From: Pseudomonas sp. P8_229
GTDB lineage: Bacteria > Pseudomonadota > Gammaproteobacteria > Pseudomonadales > Pseudomonadaceae
NCBI RefSeq assembly: GCF_034008635.1
Contig: NZ_CP125378.1
Coordinates: 3,159,501-3,223,500 of the forward strand
Direction of reading: 5' to 3'
Length of the DNA stretch: 64,000 bases
Both the position numbers and the translations under genes were made by a program. Shown one piece after another: positions 17,624 through 26,990 of the stretch. Position 1 is the first letter of the stretch; every line of letters starts with the position of its first letter. Under the pieces are notes generated by a model, which saw nothing but the letters and a program-made list of their open reading frames with translations, had not been told where the DNA came from and ran no database searches.

Positions 17624-19066
17624 ATGCAGCTTAAAGACACCCTGTTGTTCCGCCAGCAAGCCTTCATTGATGGCGCTTGGGTCGATGCGGACAACGGTCA
17701 GACGATCAAGGTCAACAACCCGGCCACCGGCGAAATCCTCGGTACTGTGCCGAAAATGGGCGCCGCTGAAACCCGCCGCGCGATCGAAGCCGCTGATAAA
17801 GCGCTGCCGGCCTGGCGTGCACTGACCGCCAAGGAGCGTGCAGGCAAGCTGCGTCGCTGGTTCGAACTGATGATCGAGAACCAGGACGACCTCGCGCGTC
17901 TGATGACCCTCGAGCAGGGCAAGCCGCTGGCTGAAGCCAAGGGCGAAATCGTTTACGCCGCTTCGTTCATCGAGTGGTTCGCCGAAGAAGCCAAGCGCAT
18001 CTACGGTGACGTGATTCCAGGCCACCAGCCGGACAAGCGCCTGATCGTGATCAAGCAGCCGATCGGCGTGACCGCCGCGATTACCCCGTGGAACTTCCCG
18101 GCGGCGATGATCACCCGTAAAGCCGGCCCTGCGCTGGCCGCCGGTTGCACCATGGTGCTCAAGCCGGCTTCGCAAACTCCATTCTCCGCGTTCGCCCTGG
18201 CTGAGCTGGCCCAGCGTGCCGGCATTCCGAAAGGCGTGTTCAGCGTGGTCTCCGGCAGCGCCGGCGACATTGGCAGCGAGCTGACCAGCAACCCGATCGT
18301 GCGCAAGCTGTCCTTCACCGGTTCGACCGAAATCGGTCGTCAACTGATGTCGGAATGCGCCAAGGACATCAAGAAAGTCTCGCTGGAACTGGGCGGCAAC
18401 GCGCCGTTCATCGTGTTCGACGACGCGGACCTGGATAAGGCCGTCGAAGGCGCGATCATTTCCAAGTACCGCAACAATGGCCAGACCTGCGTCTGCGCCA
18501 ACCGCCTGTACATTCAGGATTCGGTCTACGATGCGTTCGCCGAGAAGCTGAAGGTGGCAGTTGCCAAACTGAAGATCGGCAACGGTCTGGAAGACGGCAC
18601 CACCACTGGCCCGCTGATCGACGAAAAAGCCGTGGCCAAGGTGCAAGAGCACATCGCTGACGCTGTAGCCAAAGGCGCCACCGTGCTGGCTGGTGGCAAG
18701 CCAATGGAAGGCAACTTTTTCGAGCCGACCATCCTGACCAACGTGCCGAAAAACGCTGCGGTGGCCAAGGAAGAAACCTTTGGGCCACTGGCGCCGTTGT
18801 TCCGCTTCAAAGATGAAGCCGAAGTGATCGCGATGTCCAACGACACCGAGTTCGGGCTGGCCTCCTACTTCTACGCTCGCGACCTCGGTCGTGTGTTCCG
18901 TGTCGCTGAAGCGCTGGAATACGGCATGGTCGGCGTCAACACCGGGCTGATCTCCAATGAAGTCGCGCCGTTCGGCGGCATCAAGGCCTCGGGCCTGGGC
19001 CGTGAAGGCTCCAAGTACGGCATCGAGGATTACCTGGAAATCAAATACCTCTGCCTGGGCATCTAA
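17624..19066 (+). CDS. gabD: NADP-dependent succinate-semialdehyde dehydrogenase GabD
   Basis: GabD oxidises succinic semialdehyde to succinate in the last step of GABA degradation. The 480-residue protein shows the aldehyde dehydrogenase fold: cofactor region ITPWNFPAAMITRKAGPALAAG, the glycine motif FTGSTEIGR, catalytic Glu255 (LELGGN) and nucleophile Cys289 (GQTCVCANR), matching the positions in E. coli GabD. The start at MQLKDTLLFR is preceded by AAGGAAAG at a good distance; an upstream in-frame start is not needed. gabT follows in the same direction 185 bases later. Confidence 0.97.
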   Translation: MQLKDTLLFRQQAFIDGAWVDADNGQTIKVNNPATGEILGTVPKMGAAETRRAIEAADKALPAWRALTAKERAGKLRRWFELMIENQDDLARLMTLEQGKPLAEAKGEIVYAASFIEWFAEEAKRIYGDVIPGHQPDKRLIVIKQPIGVTAAITPWNFPAAMITRKAGPALAAGCTMVLKPASQTPFSAFALAELAQRAGIPKGVFSVVSGSAGDIGSELTSNPIVRKLSFTGSTEIGRQLMSECAKDIKKVSLELGGNAPFIVFDDADLDKAVEGAIISKYRNNGQTCVCANRLYIQDSVYDAFAEKLKVAVAKLKIGNGLEDGTTTGPLIDEKAVAKVQEHIADAVAKGATVLAGGKPMEGNFFEPTILTNVPKNAAVAKEETFGPLAPLFRFKDEAEVIAMSNDTEFGLASYFYARDLGRVFRVAEALEYGMVGVNTGLISNEVAPFGGIKASGLGREGSKYGIEDYLEIKYLCLGI

Positions 19067-19088
19067 GCCGAGAAAGGGATCGCTGTAA

Positions 19089-19127
19089 ACGCAAAGGGCA
19101 CGAGAGCGCTGTCCCTTTGCGTCGTTT
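19089..19127 (+). terminator. Hairpin between gabD and gabT
   Basis: ACGCAAAGGG and CCCTTTGCGT form a long stem soon after gabD, followed by CGTTTC. It may attenuate read-through into gabT or protect the gabD message. Confidence 0.5.
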
Positions 19128-19251
19128 CAAACCGGAATTTTCTCTGCGGCCGGGAACGCCGTGGCAGTCGATCATCGCATGCTGCCACCGCCGATTCCTC
19201 CCGCTTAATCCTTGAGCCACGCCGCCCGATGAGCGGTGAATGAGGACTGTA

Positions 19252-20529
19252 ATGAGCAAGACTAACGCTGAACTGATGGCCCGCCGTACCGCAGCTGTTC
19301 CACGTGGTGTTGGCCAGATTCACCCGATCTTCGCCGAGTCGGCGAAGAACGCTACCGTGACTGACGTCGAAGGTCGTGAATTCATCGACTTCGCCGGCGG
19401 TATCGCTGTGCTGAACACCGGCCACGTGCACCCGAAAATCATCGCGGCCGTGACCGAACAGTTGAACAAGCTGACTCACACCTGCTTCCAGGTGCTGGCT
19501 TACGAGCCGTACGTTGAGCTGTGCGAAAAGATCAACGTCAAGGTGCCAGGTGATTTCGCCAAGAAAACCCTGCTGGTGACCACCGGTTCCGAAGCAGTGG
19601 AAAACGCCGTGAAAATCGCCCGTGCCGCCACTGGTCGTGCCGGCGTGATCGCGTTCACCGGTGCTTACCACGGTCGCACCATGATGACCCTGGGCCTGAC
19701 CGGTAAAGTCGTACCTTACTCGGCCGGCATGGGCCTGATGCCAGGCGGCATCTTCCGCGCGCTGTACCCGAACGAACTGCACGGCGTGAGCATCGACGAC
19801 TCGATCGCGTCCATCGAACGCATCTTCAAGAACGACGCCGAGCCGAAAGACATCGCCGCGATCATCATCGAGCCTGTGCAGGGTGAAGGTGGTTTCTACG
19901 TCGCGCCGAAAGAATTCATGAAGCGTCTGCGCGCCCTGTGCGACCAGCACGGCATCCTGCTGATCGCTGACGAAGTGCAGACCGGCGCTGGCCGTACCGG
20001 CACCTTCTTCGCCATGGAACAGATGGGCGTTGCTGCCGACCTGACCACCTTCGCAAAATCAATCGCGGGCGGCTTCCCGCTGGCCGGTGTCTGCGGCAAG
20101 GCCGAATACATGGACGCTATCGCCCCTGGCGGCCTGGGCGGCACCTACGCCGGTAGCCCGATCGCTTGCGCCGCGGCCTTGGCCGTGATGGAAGTGTTCG
20201 AAGAAGAGCAACTGCTGGACCGCTGCAAGGCTGTCGGCGAGCGTCTGGTAACCGGCTTGAAGGCCATCCAGGCCAAGTACCCGGTGATCGGCGAAGTGCG
20301 TGCCCTGGGCGCGATGATCGCGGTCGAGCTGTTCGAAAACGGCGACAGCCACAAGCCAAACGCCGCCGCTGTAGCGTCCGTTGTGGCCAAGGCGCGTGAC
20401 AAGGGCCTGATCCTGCTGTCCTGCGGCACCTACGGCAACGTTCTGCGCGTACTCGTACCGCTGACCTCGCCGGACGAGCAACTGGACAAAGGCCTGGCGA
20501 TCATCGAAGAGTGCTTCTCGGAGCTGTAA
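19252..20529 (+). CDS. gabT: 4-aminobutyrate aminotransferase GabT
   Basis: GabT transfers the amino group of GABA to 2-oxoglutarate, giving succinic semialdehyde for GabD. It is a class III PLP-dependent transaminase: substrate and cofactor segments TGSEAVENAVKIARAATGR and GAYHGRTMM, the IIIEPVQGEGG motif, DEVQTGAGRTG and the Schiff-base lysine Lys269 in TTFAKSIAGG. The start ATG 19252 is chosen because GAGG lies 5-9 bases before it; an ATG four codons earlier overlaps that ribosome site. The protein is 425 residues, as is typical. A strong terminator follows. Confidence 0.97.
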   Translation: MSKTNAELMARRTAAVPRGVGQIHPIFAESAKNATVTDVEGREFIDFAGGIAVLNTGHVHPKIIAAVTEQLNKLTHTCFQVLAYEPYVELCEKINVKVPGDFAKKTLLVTTGSEAVENAVKIARAATGRAGVIAFTGAYHGRTMMTLGLTGKVVPYSAGMGLMPGGIFRALYPNELHGVSIDDSIASIERIFKNDAEPKDIAAIIIEPVQGEGGFYVAPKEFMKRLRALCDQHGILLIADEVQTGAGRTGTFFAMEQMGVAADLTTFAKSIAGGFPLAGVCGKAEYMDAIAPGGLGGTYAGSPIACAAALAVMEVFEEEQLLDRCKAVGERLVTGLKAIQAKYPVIGEVRALGAMIAVELFENGDSHKPNAAAVASVVAKARDKGLILLSCGTYGNVLRVLVPLTSPDEQLDKGLAIIEECFSEL

Positions 20530-20555
20530 GTCGCGCACTGTGTGACCGGATAGAC

Positions 20556-20582
20556 AAAAAACCCGCTTCGGCGGGTTTTTTT
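20556..20582 (+). terminator. Terminator after gabT
   Basis: AAAAAACCCGC-TTCG-GCGGGTTTTTTT is a classic tetraloop hairpin with a T-run, 27 bases after the stop codon. Confidence 0.93.
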
Positions 20583-20669
20583 ACGCCGCTTGAAACACAT
20601 CCAGTGCTTTTACGCTGTATCGAAAGGCCAGCATTGGCTAAGGTTCAGGCATTGCAAGGGAGAGCGCGC

Positions 20670-21881
20670 ATGACTGCCGTTGATTTACCCGCCGTACCCC
20701 GAGTGCTGATTGCCGAGGCCGATCCGTGGTCTCGGGACCTGCTCAAACAAGTGTTGCTCAACGTCCGTTGCGATGCGCGGCTGGACCTGTGTGCCGACGG
20801 TCAGCAAGCCCTGTCATTGCTCAGCGAAGTGCCGTATGACCTGGCGATCGTCGATTGGGAGTTGCCGGGCATCGATGGCTTGAGCGTGCTGCGCAGTGTG
20901 CGGCAGCGCAAACGCAATCCGCCGCTGCCGTTCATTCTGATGAGCAGCCGCAATGACAGCGCCAGCGTGCGCGAAGCCATACCGCTGGCGCCCACGGCCT
21001 ACCTGACCAAACCGTTGAACATGGAAAGCCTGACCGAGCGCTTGCAGGGCCTGCTGCTGGATGCCGGCGAAGAGGTGTTCTGCGAGGTGCCGACCCTGGC
21101 GCCGGGCATGACCCTGTCGGTGTTCCTTGAGCGGCGCCGCGAACAGGCCGACGGTGCGCCGTTGATGACCGATGTGCAGGTGGCGGTGAAGCGCAGCCTG
21201 AACCCGAGCGGCCTTGATCTGAAGCTGCTGGAAGAAGAAATCCGCACTGACCCGCAAATCACCGCCGTACTGATCGCGGCGGCCAACAGCGCAGCGCAGC
21301 ATCATGGCGCGGCGGTGCAGACCTTGGGGCAAGCGCTGCATCGGCTCGGCACCGGGCAGAGCATGAACCTGATTCTCGGCCTGGCGCTCAAGCGCAGCGC
21401 CAAACTCAGCGACCCGTGTCTGGCGGACTACGCCGAACGCTATTGGGGGCTGTCGCTGCACACGGCCGAATACGCGCGCACGCTGGCGCGCCTGCTCGAT
21501 CTGGATCAGGAGCGCTGTTATTGCGCCGGCATGCTGCATCGTCTCGGCGATCTGGCGTTGCTGCGTTGTTTGCAGGAATGGACACAGGCCGGCGGAGAGC
21601 TGGATGAGTGGGAAGAGGTGGGCGACGCGCTGGCGGAATTTGGCGCGGCCTACGGTTCGGCATTGCGCACTCGCTGGCGCTTGCCGCTGGAGTTGCGTGA
21701 GTTGATTGCGTCGGTCTACCAGCTCGGTGGCGGGGTCTACTCCCGTGAGGCGCTGGTGATGAACATGGCGGCGCAGATGGCCCGCCTGACCGAGCATGAG
21801 GGCGTCGAGGAGCTGGGCAAGAGTCGCACGGCGCGGCTGCTGAAGATCGGGCTGCCGGAGTTGATGCGGATGCGTAAATAA
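20670..21881 (+). CDS. Response-regulator receiver + HDOD domain protein
   Basis: The start is placed at MTAVDLPAVP (AGGGAGAG upstream); the open frame continues upstream into the gabT terminator, which cannot be coding. Residues 10-125 are a CheY-like receiver with the acidic pair (AEADPW), phospho-acceptor in IVDWELPGIDG and the conserved Lys in YLTKPLN. Residues from about 180 to 395 form an HDOD domain (ITAVLIAAANSAAQ, CAGMLHRLGDLALL). HDOD proteins are non-enzymatic HD-fold regulators linked to signalling and motility in Pseudomonas. No histidine kinase gene is adjacent, so the partner is unknown. Confidence 0.88.
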   Translation: MTAVDLPAVPRVLIAEADPWSRDLLKQVLLNVRCDARLDLCADGQQALSLLSEVPYDLAIVDWELPGIDGLSVLRSVRQRKRNPPLPFILMSSRNDSASVREAIPLAPTAYLTKPLNMESLTERLQGLLLDAGEEVFCEVPTLAPGMTLSVFLERRREQADGAPLMTDVQVAVKRSLNPSGLDLKLLEEEIRTDPQITAVLIAAANSAAQHHGAAVQTLGQALHRLGTGQSMNLILGLALKRSAKLSDPCLADYAERYWGLSLHTAEYARTLARLLDLDQERCYCAGMLHRLGDLALLRCLQEWTQAGGELDEWEEVGDALAEFGAAYGSALRTRWRLPLELRELIASVYQLGGGVYSREALVMNMAAQMARLTEHEGVEELGKSRTARLLKIGLPELMRMRK

Positions 21882-21900
21882 CCGGAGTTTCACCAAACCC

Positions 21901-21991
21901 CTGTAGGAGTGAGCCTGCTCGCGATTGCGGATTGTCAGTCAGCATCAATGCTGAATGTCAGATCCAATCGCGAGCAGGCTCACTCCTACAG
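21901..21991. repeat. REP inverted pair
   Basis: CTGTAGGAGTGAGCCTGCTC and its complement face each other around a roughly 40-base spacer, between convergent genes. This is the GTAGGAGTGAGCC subtype. Confidence 0.9.
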
Positions 21992-22018
21992 GGTTATGTG
22001 TTGAATCGGAATCCGGGT

Positions 22019-23008
22019 TCAGGCAGAGATAATCCGGTTCTTGCCCTGGCGCTTGGCCTCGTACATCGCCGCATCCGCCCGGGCGAACAGGCTGTCGAGA
22101 CTGTCGTCGCCTTCCTTGAGGCTGGTCAGGCCCTGACTGACGGTGATGCCGAACGTCTGCCCGTCATGGCTGAAACTCAAGCGCTGAATCTCCTGCTGCA
22201 GCCGCTCGGCCACTTGCATCGCCATGTCCGGTGCGCAACCGGGGAACACCGCGGCGAACTCCTCGCCGCCAATGCGTCCGAATAGATCGCCCCGGCGTAA
22301 CGAGCCGCGCCCGCACTCGGCGATCCGTTGCAGCACATTGTCGCCCTCGGGGTGACCGTAGCTGTCGTTGATCAGCTTGAAGTCATCGATATCCAGCAGC
22401 AGAAAGGCCAGTGGCGAACCTTGCAGGCGCGCCTCTTCGAACTCGCGGTTGGCGCATTCGAAGAAATGGCGGCGGTTGCTGCTTTGGGTCAGCACGTCGG
22501 TGGTCGCCAGGCGTTGCAGCTCGGTTTCCATGTGCTTCTTGTCGGTGATGTCCTCGGCGATGCCGACAATGATCACCGGTTGCCCAGGCTCGTCCTGACG
22601 GTTGATGAAGCATTTGTCGCTGAGCCAGCGAACCTGGCCGTCGGCGGCGATGATCCGGTATTCGCGGTCCTCCACCGCGCCCTTGTGCAGGACTTCGGCG
22701 AGACTGCGTTCGGCGTATTCCAGGTCGTCGGGGTAGATGCTGTCGCGCCACTGGTTGTAGTCGGCGAGCAAGAGCCCTGCGGAGCGCCCGAAAATCCGCT
22801 CATACGCGGGGCTGACGTACAGCACCTGACGGGTTTCCCAGTTGAACGCCCACAGCACCGCGTTGACGCTCACCAGCAGTGAACTGAACAGCTGTTCGCG
22901 CTCGCTCAGCCGGGCGACTTCGCCTTGGGCGTGCATCAGCGCCATCAGGGTTTGCGCGGCCTCGGGCCACTGCGCAAGGGATGAGTCTTTTTGATTGTTG
23001 TTGACCAT
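22019..23008 (-). CDS. PAS-GGDEF diguanylate cyclase
   Basis: The 329-residue soluble protein begins at MVNNNQKDSS. A longer frame exists but its extra 15 residues lack a good ribosome site. A PAS domain with PAC tail (about residues 45-160; VLYVSPAYERIFGRSAG, EYRIIAADGQVRWLSDK) precedes a GGDEF domain with intact active-site sequence G-G-E-E-F (GRIGGEEFAAVFPG). It therefore probably makes c-di-GMP in response to a PAS-sensed cue. No I-site RxxD is evident before GGEEF. c-di-GMP control is relevant to PgaC/PgaD encoded earlier in this window. Confidence 0.9.
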   Translation of the reverse strand: MVNNNQKDSSLAQWPEAAQTLMALMHAQGEVARLSEREQLFSSLLVSVNAVLWAFNWETRQVLYVSPAYERIFGRSAGLLLADYNQWRDSIYPDDLEYAERSLAEVLHKGAVEDREYRIIAADGQVRWLSDKCFINRQDEPGQPVIIVGIAEDITDKKHMETELQRLATTDVLTQSSNRRHFFECANREFEEARLQGSPLAFLLLDIDDFKLINDSYGHPEGDNVLQRIAECGRGSLRRGDLFGRIGGEEFAAVFPGCAPDMAMQVAERLQQEIQRLSFSHDGQTFGITVSQGLTSLKEGDDSLDSLFARADAAMYEAKRQGKNRIISA

Positions 23009-23119
23009 CGGCACATATCTCAAAGGGCGTGCCGCGATTTCGACAACGGCCACAGTACAGCCCGCCGGGGTGGCGAAGTGTCTTTGAGATAGGGCTTTCG
23101 GTGCTAAGTTCCGCGCTTT

Positions 23120-23236
23120 TGTGGCGAGGGAGCGTGCTCCCGCCGGGCGGTAGGGATGACGCGTTTCATCAATGAGAACGCGTCGTCAGATTTGCGCTAG
23201 CTGCGCTACCGATCGGGGATGAATCCCCTCACCACA
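23120..23236. repeat. Degenerate TGTGGCGAGGG-type inverted repeat
   Basis: TGTGGCGAGGGAGCGTGCTC and GGGGATGAATCCCCTCACCA mark the two ends of an imperfect member of the second repeat family. A perfect 9-bp hairpin, GAATCCCCT/AGGGGATTC (23221-23244), overlaps its end, after the desaturase gene. Confidence 0.65.
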
Positions 23237-23255
23237 GGGGATTCATTCACCGCGG

Positions 23256-24440
23256 TCAAACTGCGGCAGGACGCAGCGAGTAGGTTTTCAACTGGTCAGC
23301 GAATTCCCGCAGGGACTGGATACCGCTGGCCTCGGCCTCGTGCACCCATTCCTTGATGGCGGCGAGCATGTCGTGGCCATTGGCGCTGGTCTTGACCCAG
23401 ATCTGCTGCAGGGCCAGGCGTTTTTCGTAGATTACCTTCAGCGCCTGGCTGTGCTCGAGCATGTTCTGGATGCGCAAGTGATGACGGTCTTCCAGCAGGC
23501 TGGTTTCCCGCGAGAGCAGGCGTTTGGCCCGATGGAATTGATGGCGTACCGAATGATCGACCTTGTCCAGCTCCTGCTTGACCAGCGGGCCGATCACCAA
23601 TTTGCGGTACTGGGCCATGATCTGGAAGCGGTTGTTGAGGATCGCCATGGCGGTGTCCATGTCCAGATTGCCCTTGCCTTCGACGCGGTGGGCGATCGGT
23701 GCCACACGCTGCACCTTGGCCAGACCGAGGAAGCTGAAGACCTTGATCCACGCCCAGCCGAGGTCGAACTCCCACTTCTTCACCGAGAGCTTGGCCGAGT
23801 TAGGGTAGGTGTGATGGTTGTTGTGCAGCTCTTCGCCGCCGATCAGGATGCCCCACGGCACCAGATTGGTCGCCGCGTCGCGGCATTCGAAGTTGCGGTA
23901 GCCGATGGCATGCCCCAGACCGTTGACCACGCCGGCAGCCCAGACCGGGATCCACATCATCTGGATCGCCCAGATGGTGATGCCGATGGTGCCGAACAGC
24001 AGCAGGTCGATGACGCCCATGATCGCCACGCCCAGCAGCGGATAGCGGCTGTAGAGATTGCGCTCGATCCAGTCTTCGGGGCAGTTCTTGCCGTAGATGC
24101 GCAGGGTCTCCGGGTTCTCGGCTTCGGCGCGATACAGCTCGGCGCCTTTGCGCAGCACGGTGGACAGGCCCTTGATGACCGGACTGTGCGGGTCATCTTC
24201 GGTTTCGCATTTGGCGTGGTGTTTACGGTGGATGGCGGTCCACTCGCGGGTGTTCTGCGCCGTGGTCAGCCACAGCCAGAAGCGGAAAAAGTGTTTCAGG
24301 CCAGCGTTCAGTTCAAGCGAGCGATGGGCCGAGTAACGGTGCAGATAGACCGTGACGGCGACAATTGTCACGTGGGTCATCAGCAGGGTGACCGCGACCA
24401 GTGACCAGGCCGACAAGCCAAGAAAACCTTCGTACCACAT
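23256..24440 (-). CDS. desA: DesA-type delta-9 fatty-acid desaturase
   Basis: The 394-residue membrane protein has the three histidine boxes of the di-iron desaturases: His34-x4-His39 (HRYSAH), His71-x-x-His-His75 (HRKHH) and His206-x-x-His-His210 (HNNHH), with hydrophobic helices between them. In P. aeruginosa DesA inserts a delta-9 double bond into acyl chains of existing phospholipids. The assignment to DesA rather than DesB rests on length and on the same neighbour order (desA, GGDEF/EAL gene, oscA, sbp, cysTWA). A roughly 100-residue helical C-terminal extension follows the catalytic core. Confidence 0.9.
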   Translation of the reverse strand: MWYEGFLGLSAWSLVAVTLLMTHVTIVAVTVYLHRYSAHRSLELNAGLKHFFRFWLWLTTAQNTREWTAIHRKHHAKCETEDDPHSPVIKGLSTVLRKGAELYRAEAENPETLRIYGKNCPEDWIERNLYSRYPLLGVAIMGVIDLLLFGTIGITIWAIQMMWIPVWAAGVVNGLGHAIGYRNFECRDAATNLVPWGILIGGEELHNNHHTYPNSAKLSVKKWEFDLGWAWIKVFSFLGLAKVQRVAPIAHRVEGKGNLDMDTAMAILNNRFQIMAQYRKLVIGPLVKQELDKVDHSVRHQFHRAKRLLSRETSLLEDRHHLRIQNMLEHSQALKVIYEKRLALQQIWVKTSANGHDMLAAIKEWVHEAEASGIQSLREFADQLKTYSLRPAAV

Positions 24441-24574
24441 AGGCTATAGGGCCCTCGAAAAAGAAAAAAACAGCCGTTGCATTATCACCAAGCACACAGA
24501 TAAAACCAGTCGCCCTTTCAGATAAGAGTCGCTGGATGTTTCTTGACCTATAATTCCAACCTTTTTGTAGGGAC

Positions 24575-26506
24575 ATGGACAGCCGAATGTCTGCCACATA
24601 TCGCGATGCCTTGCGTGCAGCGCTGCTTTATCTCGTGCTTGCGGCCGCTTGGCTGCAAGGGACTGGTTATTTATTAAACAATTTCTTCGATGAGTCCGTC
24701 GATCAACTGCGATGGCAACTGATCAACGGTTACGTCTGGGCGGCGCTGAGTGCCGGGTTGATCTTTCTGGCGCGCGTGCGTCTGTGTGAGTTTCTCGGCA
24801 TTGGTGCGCGGTTGCGCGAGCGTCAGGCCGACCGTGAGCGCCTGCGCCAGGCGGCAGCGGTGTTCGATTGCACCCGCGAAGGGGTGCTGGTCACCAATCG
24901 CGAGGGCCTGATCGTGCACGTCAACCGTGCGTTCATGGAGATCACGGGCTACCAGCGCGAAGAAGTCCTCGGCCATCAGCCGAGCCTGTTCAAGTCCGGC
25001 CACCATCCACCGGGCTTCTATCAGGCGATGTTCGCCACCCTGCAGGCCCACGGCGAGTGGAGCGGGGAAATCTGGAACCGGCGCAAGGGCGGTGAAATTT
25101 ATCCACAGTGGCAGACCATCCGCGTCATTCACGACGACCAGGATCGCCTCAGTCACTATGTGGCGGTGTTTTCCGACATCAGTGCGATCAAGGACTCCGA
25201 ACACGAACTCAAGCACCTCGCCCACCACGATCCCTTGACCGACCTGCCCAACCGCCTGCTGTTCAGCGACCGCGCCGAGCAGGCGCTGGCCTCGGCGCAG
25301 ATTCACAAGCGCGGCTGCGCCTTGCTGATGATCGATCTCGATCACTTCAAGATGATCAACGACAGCCTCGGGCACAACGTCGGCGACTGTTTGCTCAAAG
25401 CGGTAGCGGCGCGCCTGCAGGACCTGTTCGGCCCCGGGATTACCCTGGCGCGGCTCGGCGGTGACGAGTTCGCGGTGCTGGCGGAAAGTTGTCCACAACT
25501 GGTGCAGGCTGCGGCGCTGGCCCAGCGCATTCTCGATGCGCTGAAGGAGCCGTTCGGCATCGACCGGCACGAGCTGTTCATCAACGCCAGTATCGGCATC
25601 AGCCTGTTCCCCAGCGACGCGCTGAGTGCCGACCAACTGTTGCGCAATGCCGACGCCGCGCTGTTCAAGGCCAAGAGCAGCGGGCGCAACGGTTATGCGT
25701 TGTACACCGAAGAACTGACCGCCCATGCGCAGCAACGGGTCGAGATCGCTTTCGAACTGCGACGCGCGCTGGAGCAGCAGGAACTGCGCGTCTATTACCA
25801 GCCGGTTCACGATCTGAGTACCCGTCGCCTGATCGGTGTCGAAGCGCTGGTGCGCTGGCAGCATCCGCAGCGGGGGCTGGTGTCGCCGGCGGAATTCATT
25901 CCGATTGCCGAGCGCACCGGGCTGATTGCCGAAATCGACGCCTGGGTCATGCGCCAGGCGTGTTCGCAGATGTGCCGATGGCAGCAGGCCGGGATTGTCC
26001 TGTCGTTCGTCGCGGTGAACGTCTCGTCGCGGCTGTTTGCCCGGCGCGAGCTGTATCAGCAGGTGGCGCAGGTGCTGCACGAGACCGGGCTGGATCCGGC
26101 CTGTCTGGAGCTGGAAGTCACCGAAAGTGCGGTGATGGACGACCCGGAAGTGGCGCTTGAGCAAATGCATCGGTTGCGCGAGTTGGGCATTCGCCTGGCC
26201 ATCGACGATTTTGGCACCGGCTATTCATCACTCTTGCGGCTCAAGCGCCTGCCGGTGCAGAAGCTCAAGATCGATCAGGGTTTTGTCGCCGGGCTGCCGT
26301 CTGACGAGGACGATGTGGCGATCGTTCGCGTGATCATCGCGCTGGCCCGCAGCATGGGCATGCAGGTGCACGCCGAAGGCATCGAGCAGGCCGAGCAGGC
26401 GGCGTTTCTGCTGGATCAGGAATGTGATCTGGGCCAGGGCTACTGGTTTGGGCGGCCGGTGCCGGCGGGGGATATTGATTGGGCGAAGGCTCCTGTTATC
26501 GGCTGA
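24575..26506 (+). CDS. PAS-GGDEF-EAL c-di-GMP enzyme (PipA-like)
   Basis: The domains in order are two membrane helices (about 12-30 and 48-66), a coiled stretch, PAS/PAC (about 90-205), GGDEF with intact motif G-G-D-E-F (RLGGDEFAVLAE) and EAL starting at EALVRWQHPQRG, with DDFGTGYSSL and the downstream Lys and Glu residues of active phosphodiesterases. Net activity cannot be told from sequence. P. aeruginosa has a phosphodiesterase gene, pipA, at the same position beside desA. ATG 24575 is used; ATG 24587 four codons later is equally possible because AGGG at 24569-24572 lies nearly on top of the first. Confidence 0.9.
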   Translation: MDSRMSATYRDALRAALLYLVLAAAWLQGTGYLLNNFFDESVDQLRWQLINGYVWAALSAGLIFLARVRLCEFLGIGARLRERQADRERLRQAAAVFDCTREGVLVTNREGLIVHVNRAFMEITGYQREEVLGHQPSLFKSGHHPPGFYQAMFATLQAHGEWSGEIWNRRKGGEIYPQWQTIRVIHDDQDRLSHYVAVFSDISAIKDSEHELKHLAHHDPLTDLPNRLLFSDRAEQALASAQIHKRGCALLMIDLDHFKMINDSLGHNVGDCLLKAVAARLQDLFGPGITLARLGGDEFAVLAESCPQLVQAAALAQRILDALKEPFGIDRHELFINASIGISLFPSDALSADQLLRNADAALFKAKSSGRNGYALYTEELTAHAQQRVEIAFELRRALEQQELRVYYQPVHDLSTRRLIGVEALVRWQHPQRGLVSPAEFIPIAERTGLIAEIDAWVMRQACSQMCRWQQAGIVLSFVAVNVSSRLFARRELYQQVAQVLHETGLDPACLELEVTESAVMDDPEVALEQMHRLRELGIRLAIDDFGTGYSSLLRLKRLPVQKLKIDQGFVAGLPSDEDDVAIVRVIIALARSMGMQVHAEGIEQAEQAAFLLDQECDLGQGYWFGRPVPAGDIDWAKAPVIG

Positions 26507-26533
26507 ATCCAGTATCTGTGGTGAGTACAAAAC

Positions 26534-26630
26534 CTGTGGCGAGGGGATTTATCCCCATTGGGTTGCGAATCGACTCTGAAAATTTTGGGACTGCTGCGCA
26601 GTCCAGCGGGGATAAATCCCCTCACCACAG
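26534..26630. repeat. CTGTGGCGAGGGGATTTATC-type inverted repeat
   Basis: CTGTGGCGAGGGGATTTATC at the left end is matched by the complement of nearly the same sequence at the right end, with an inner small stem (GACTGCTGCGCAGTC). It is a second repeat family, also present at 55909-56033. Confidence 0.85.
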
Positions 26631-26683
26631 GGTTATCTGTCGGTCCCGAATCTGCGCAAACCCTTGCCCCGCCAGATAATGTT

Positions 26684-26750
26684 TTCTAGTTATATAAACA
26701 TTCTTAAATAGTCTTTTTAAGAATATCTGCGCCTCTCTTATATTGCTCCC
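26684..26750 (+). promoter_or_regulatory. AT-rich control region of oscA-sbp
   Basis: A sharp AT-rich patch lies 60-120 bases before oscA. It contains the perfect inverted repeat TTCTTAAA (26701-26708) / TTTAAGAA (26716-26723). Sulfate-starvation operons of Pseudomonas are activated by CysB, so this may be its target; that is inference. Confidence 0.45.
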
Positions 26751-26806
26751 ACGCCGAACGCAGTGCCGCCCACTGCCAGGCATATCCCATTCAAAGGAGC
26801 AGCACC

Positions 26807-26989
26807 ATGAGCGCATCCCTTCGCAGCGTTGACGGTCAGGACGAAACCACCATCTTGCGTGAAATCCAGAGCGCCCTGCGCGATCTGCGTTTCGGCGCGG
26901 TGGAGATCACTGTGCACAACGCCCAGGTCGTACAGATCGAACGCAAAGAGAAATTCCGTTTGCAGCAGCCGGGCAACAAACCGAGCTGA
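26807..26989 (+). CDS. oscA: OscA: small sulfur-starvation protein (DUF2292/YezD-like)
   Basis: This 60-residue protein contains ILREIQSALRDLRFGAVEITVHNAQVVQIERKEKFRL, the core of the DUF2292/YezD family. In P. corrugata, oscA lies before sbp and is needed for growth with chromate under sulfur limitation; the same gene precedes sbp in P. aeruginosa. It contains no Cys and no Met except the start. An AAAGGAG site lies 8 bases before the ATG. Separation from sbp by a repeat unit (26991-27059) is normal for the locus. Confidence 0.88.
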   Translation: MSASLRSVDGQDETTILREIQSALRDLRFGAVEITVHNAQVVQIERKEKFRLQQPGNKPS

Positions 26990-26990
26990 A

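Noticed and set aside
17239..17634. 131-codon open frame upstream of gabD
   Set aside because: Composition is not Pseudomonas coding-like (Phe-rich runs from T-tracts) and it overlaps the gabD ribosome site and start; judged to be non-coding.
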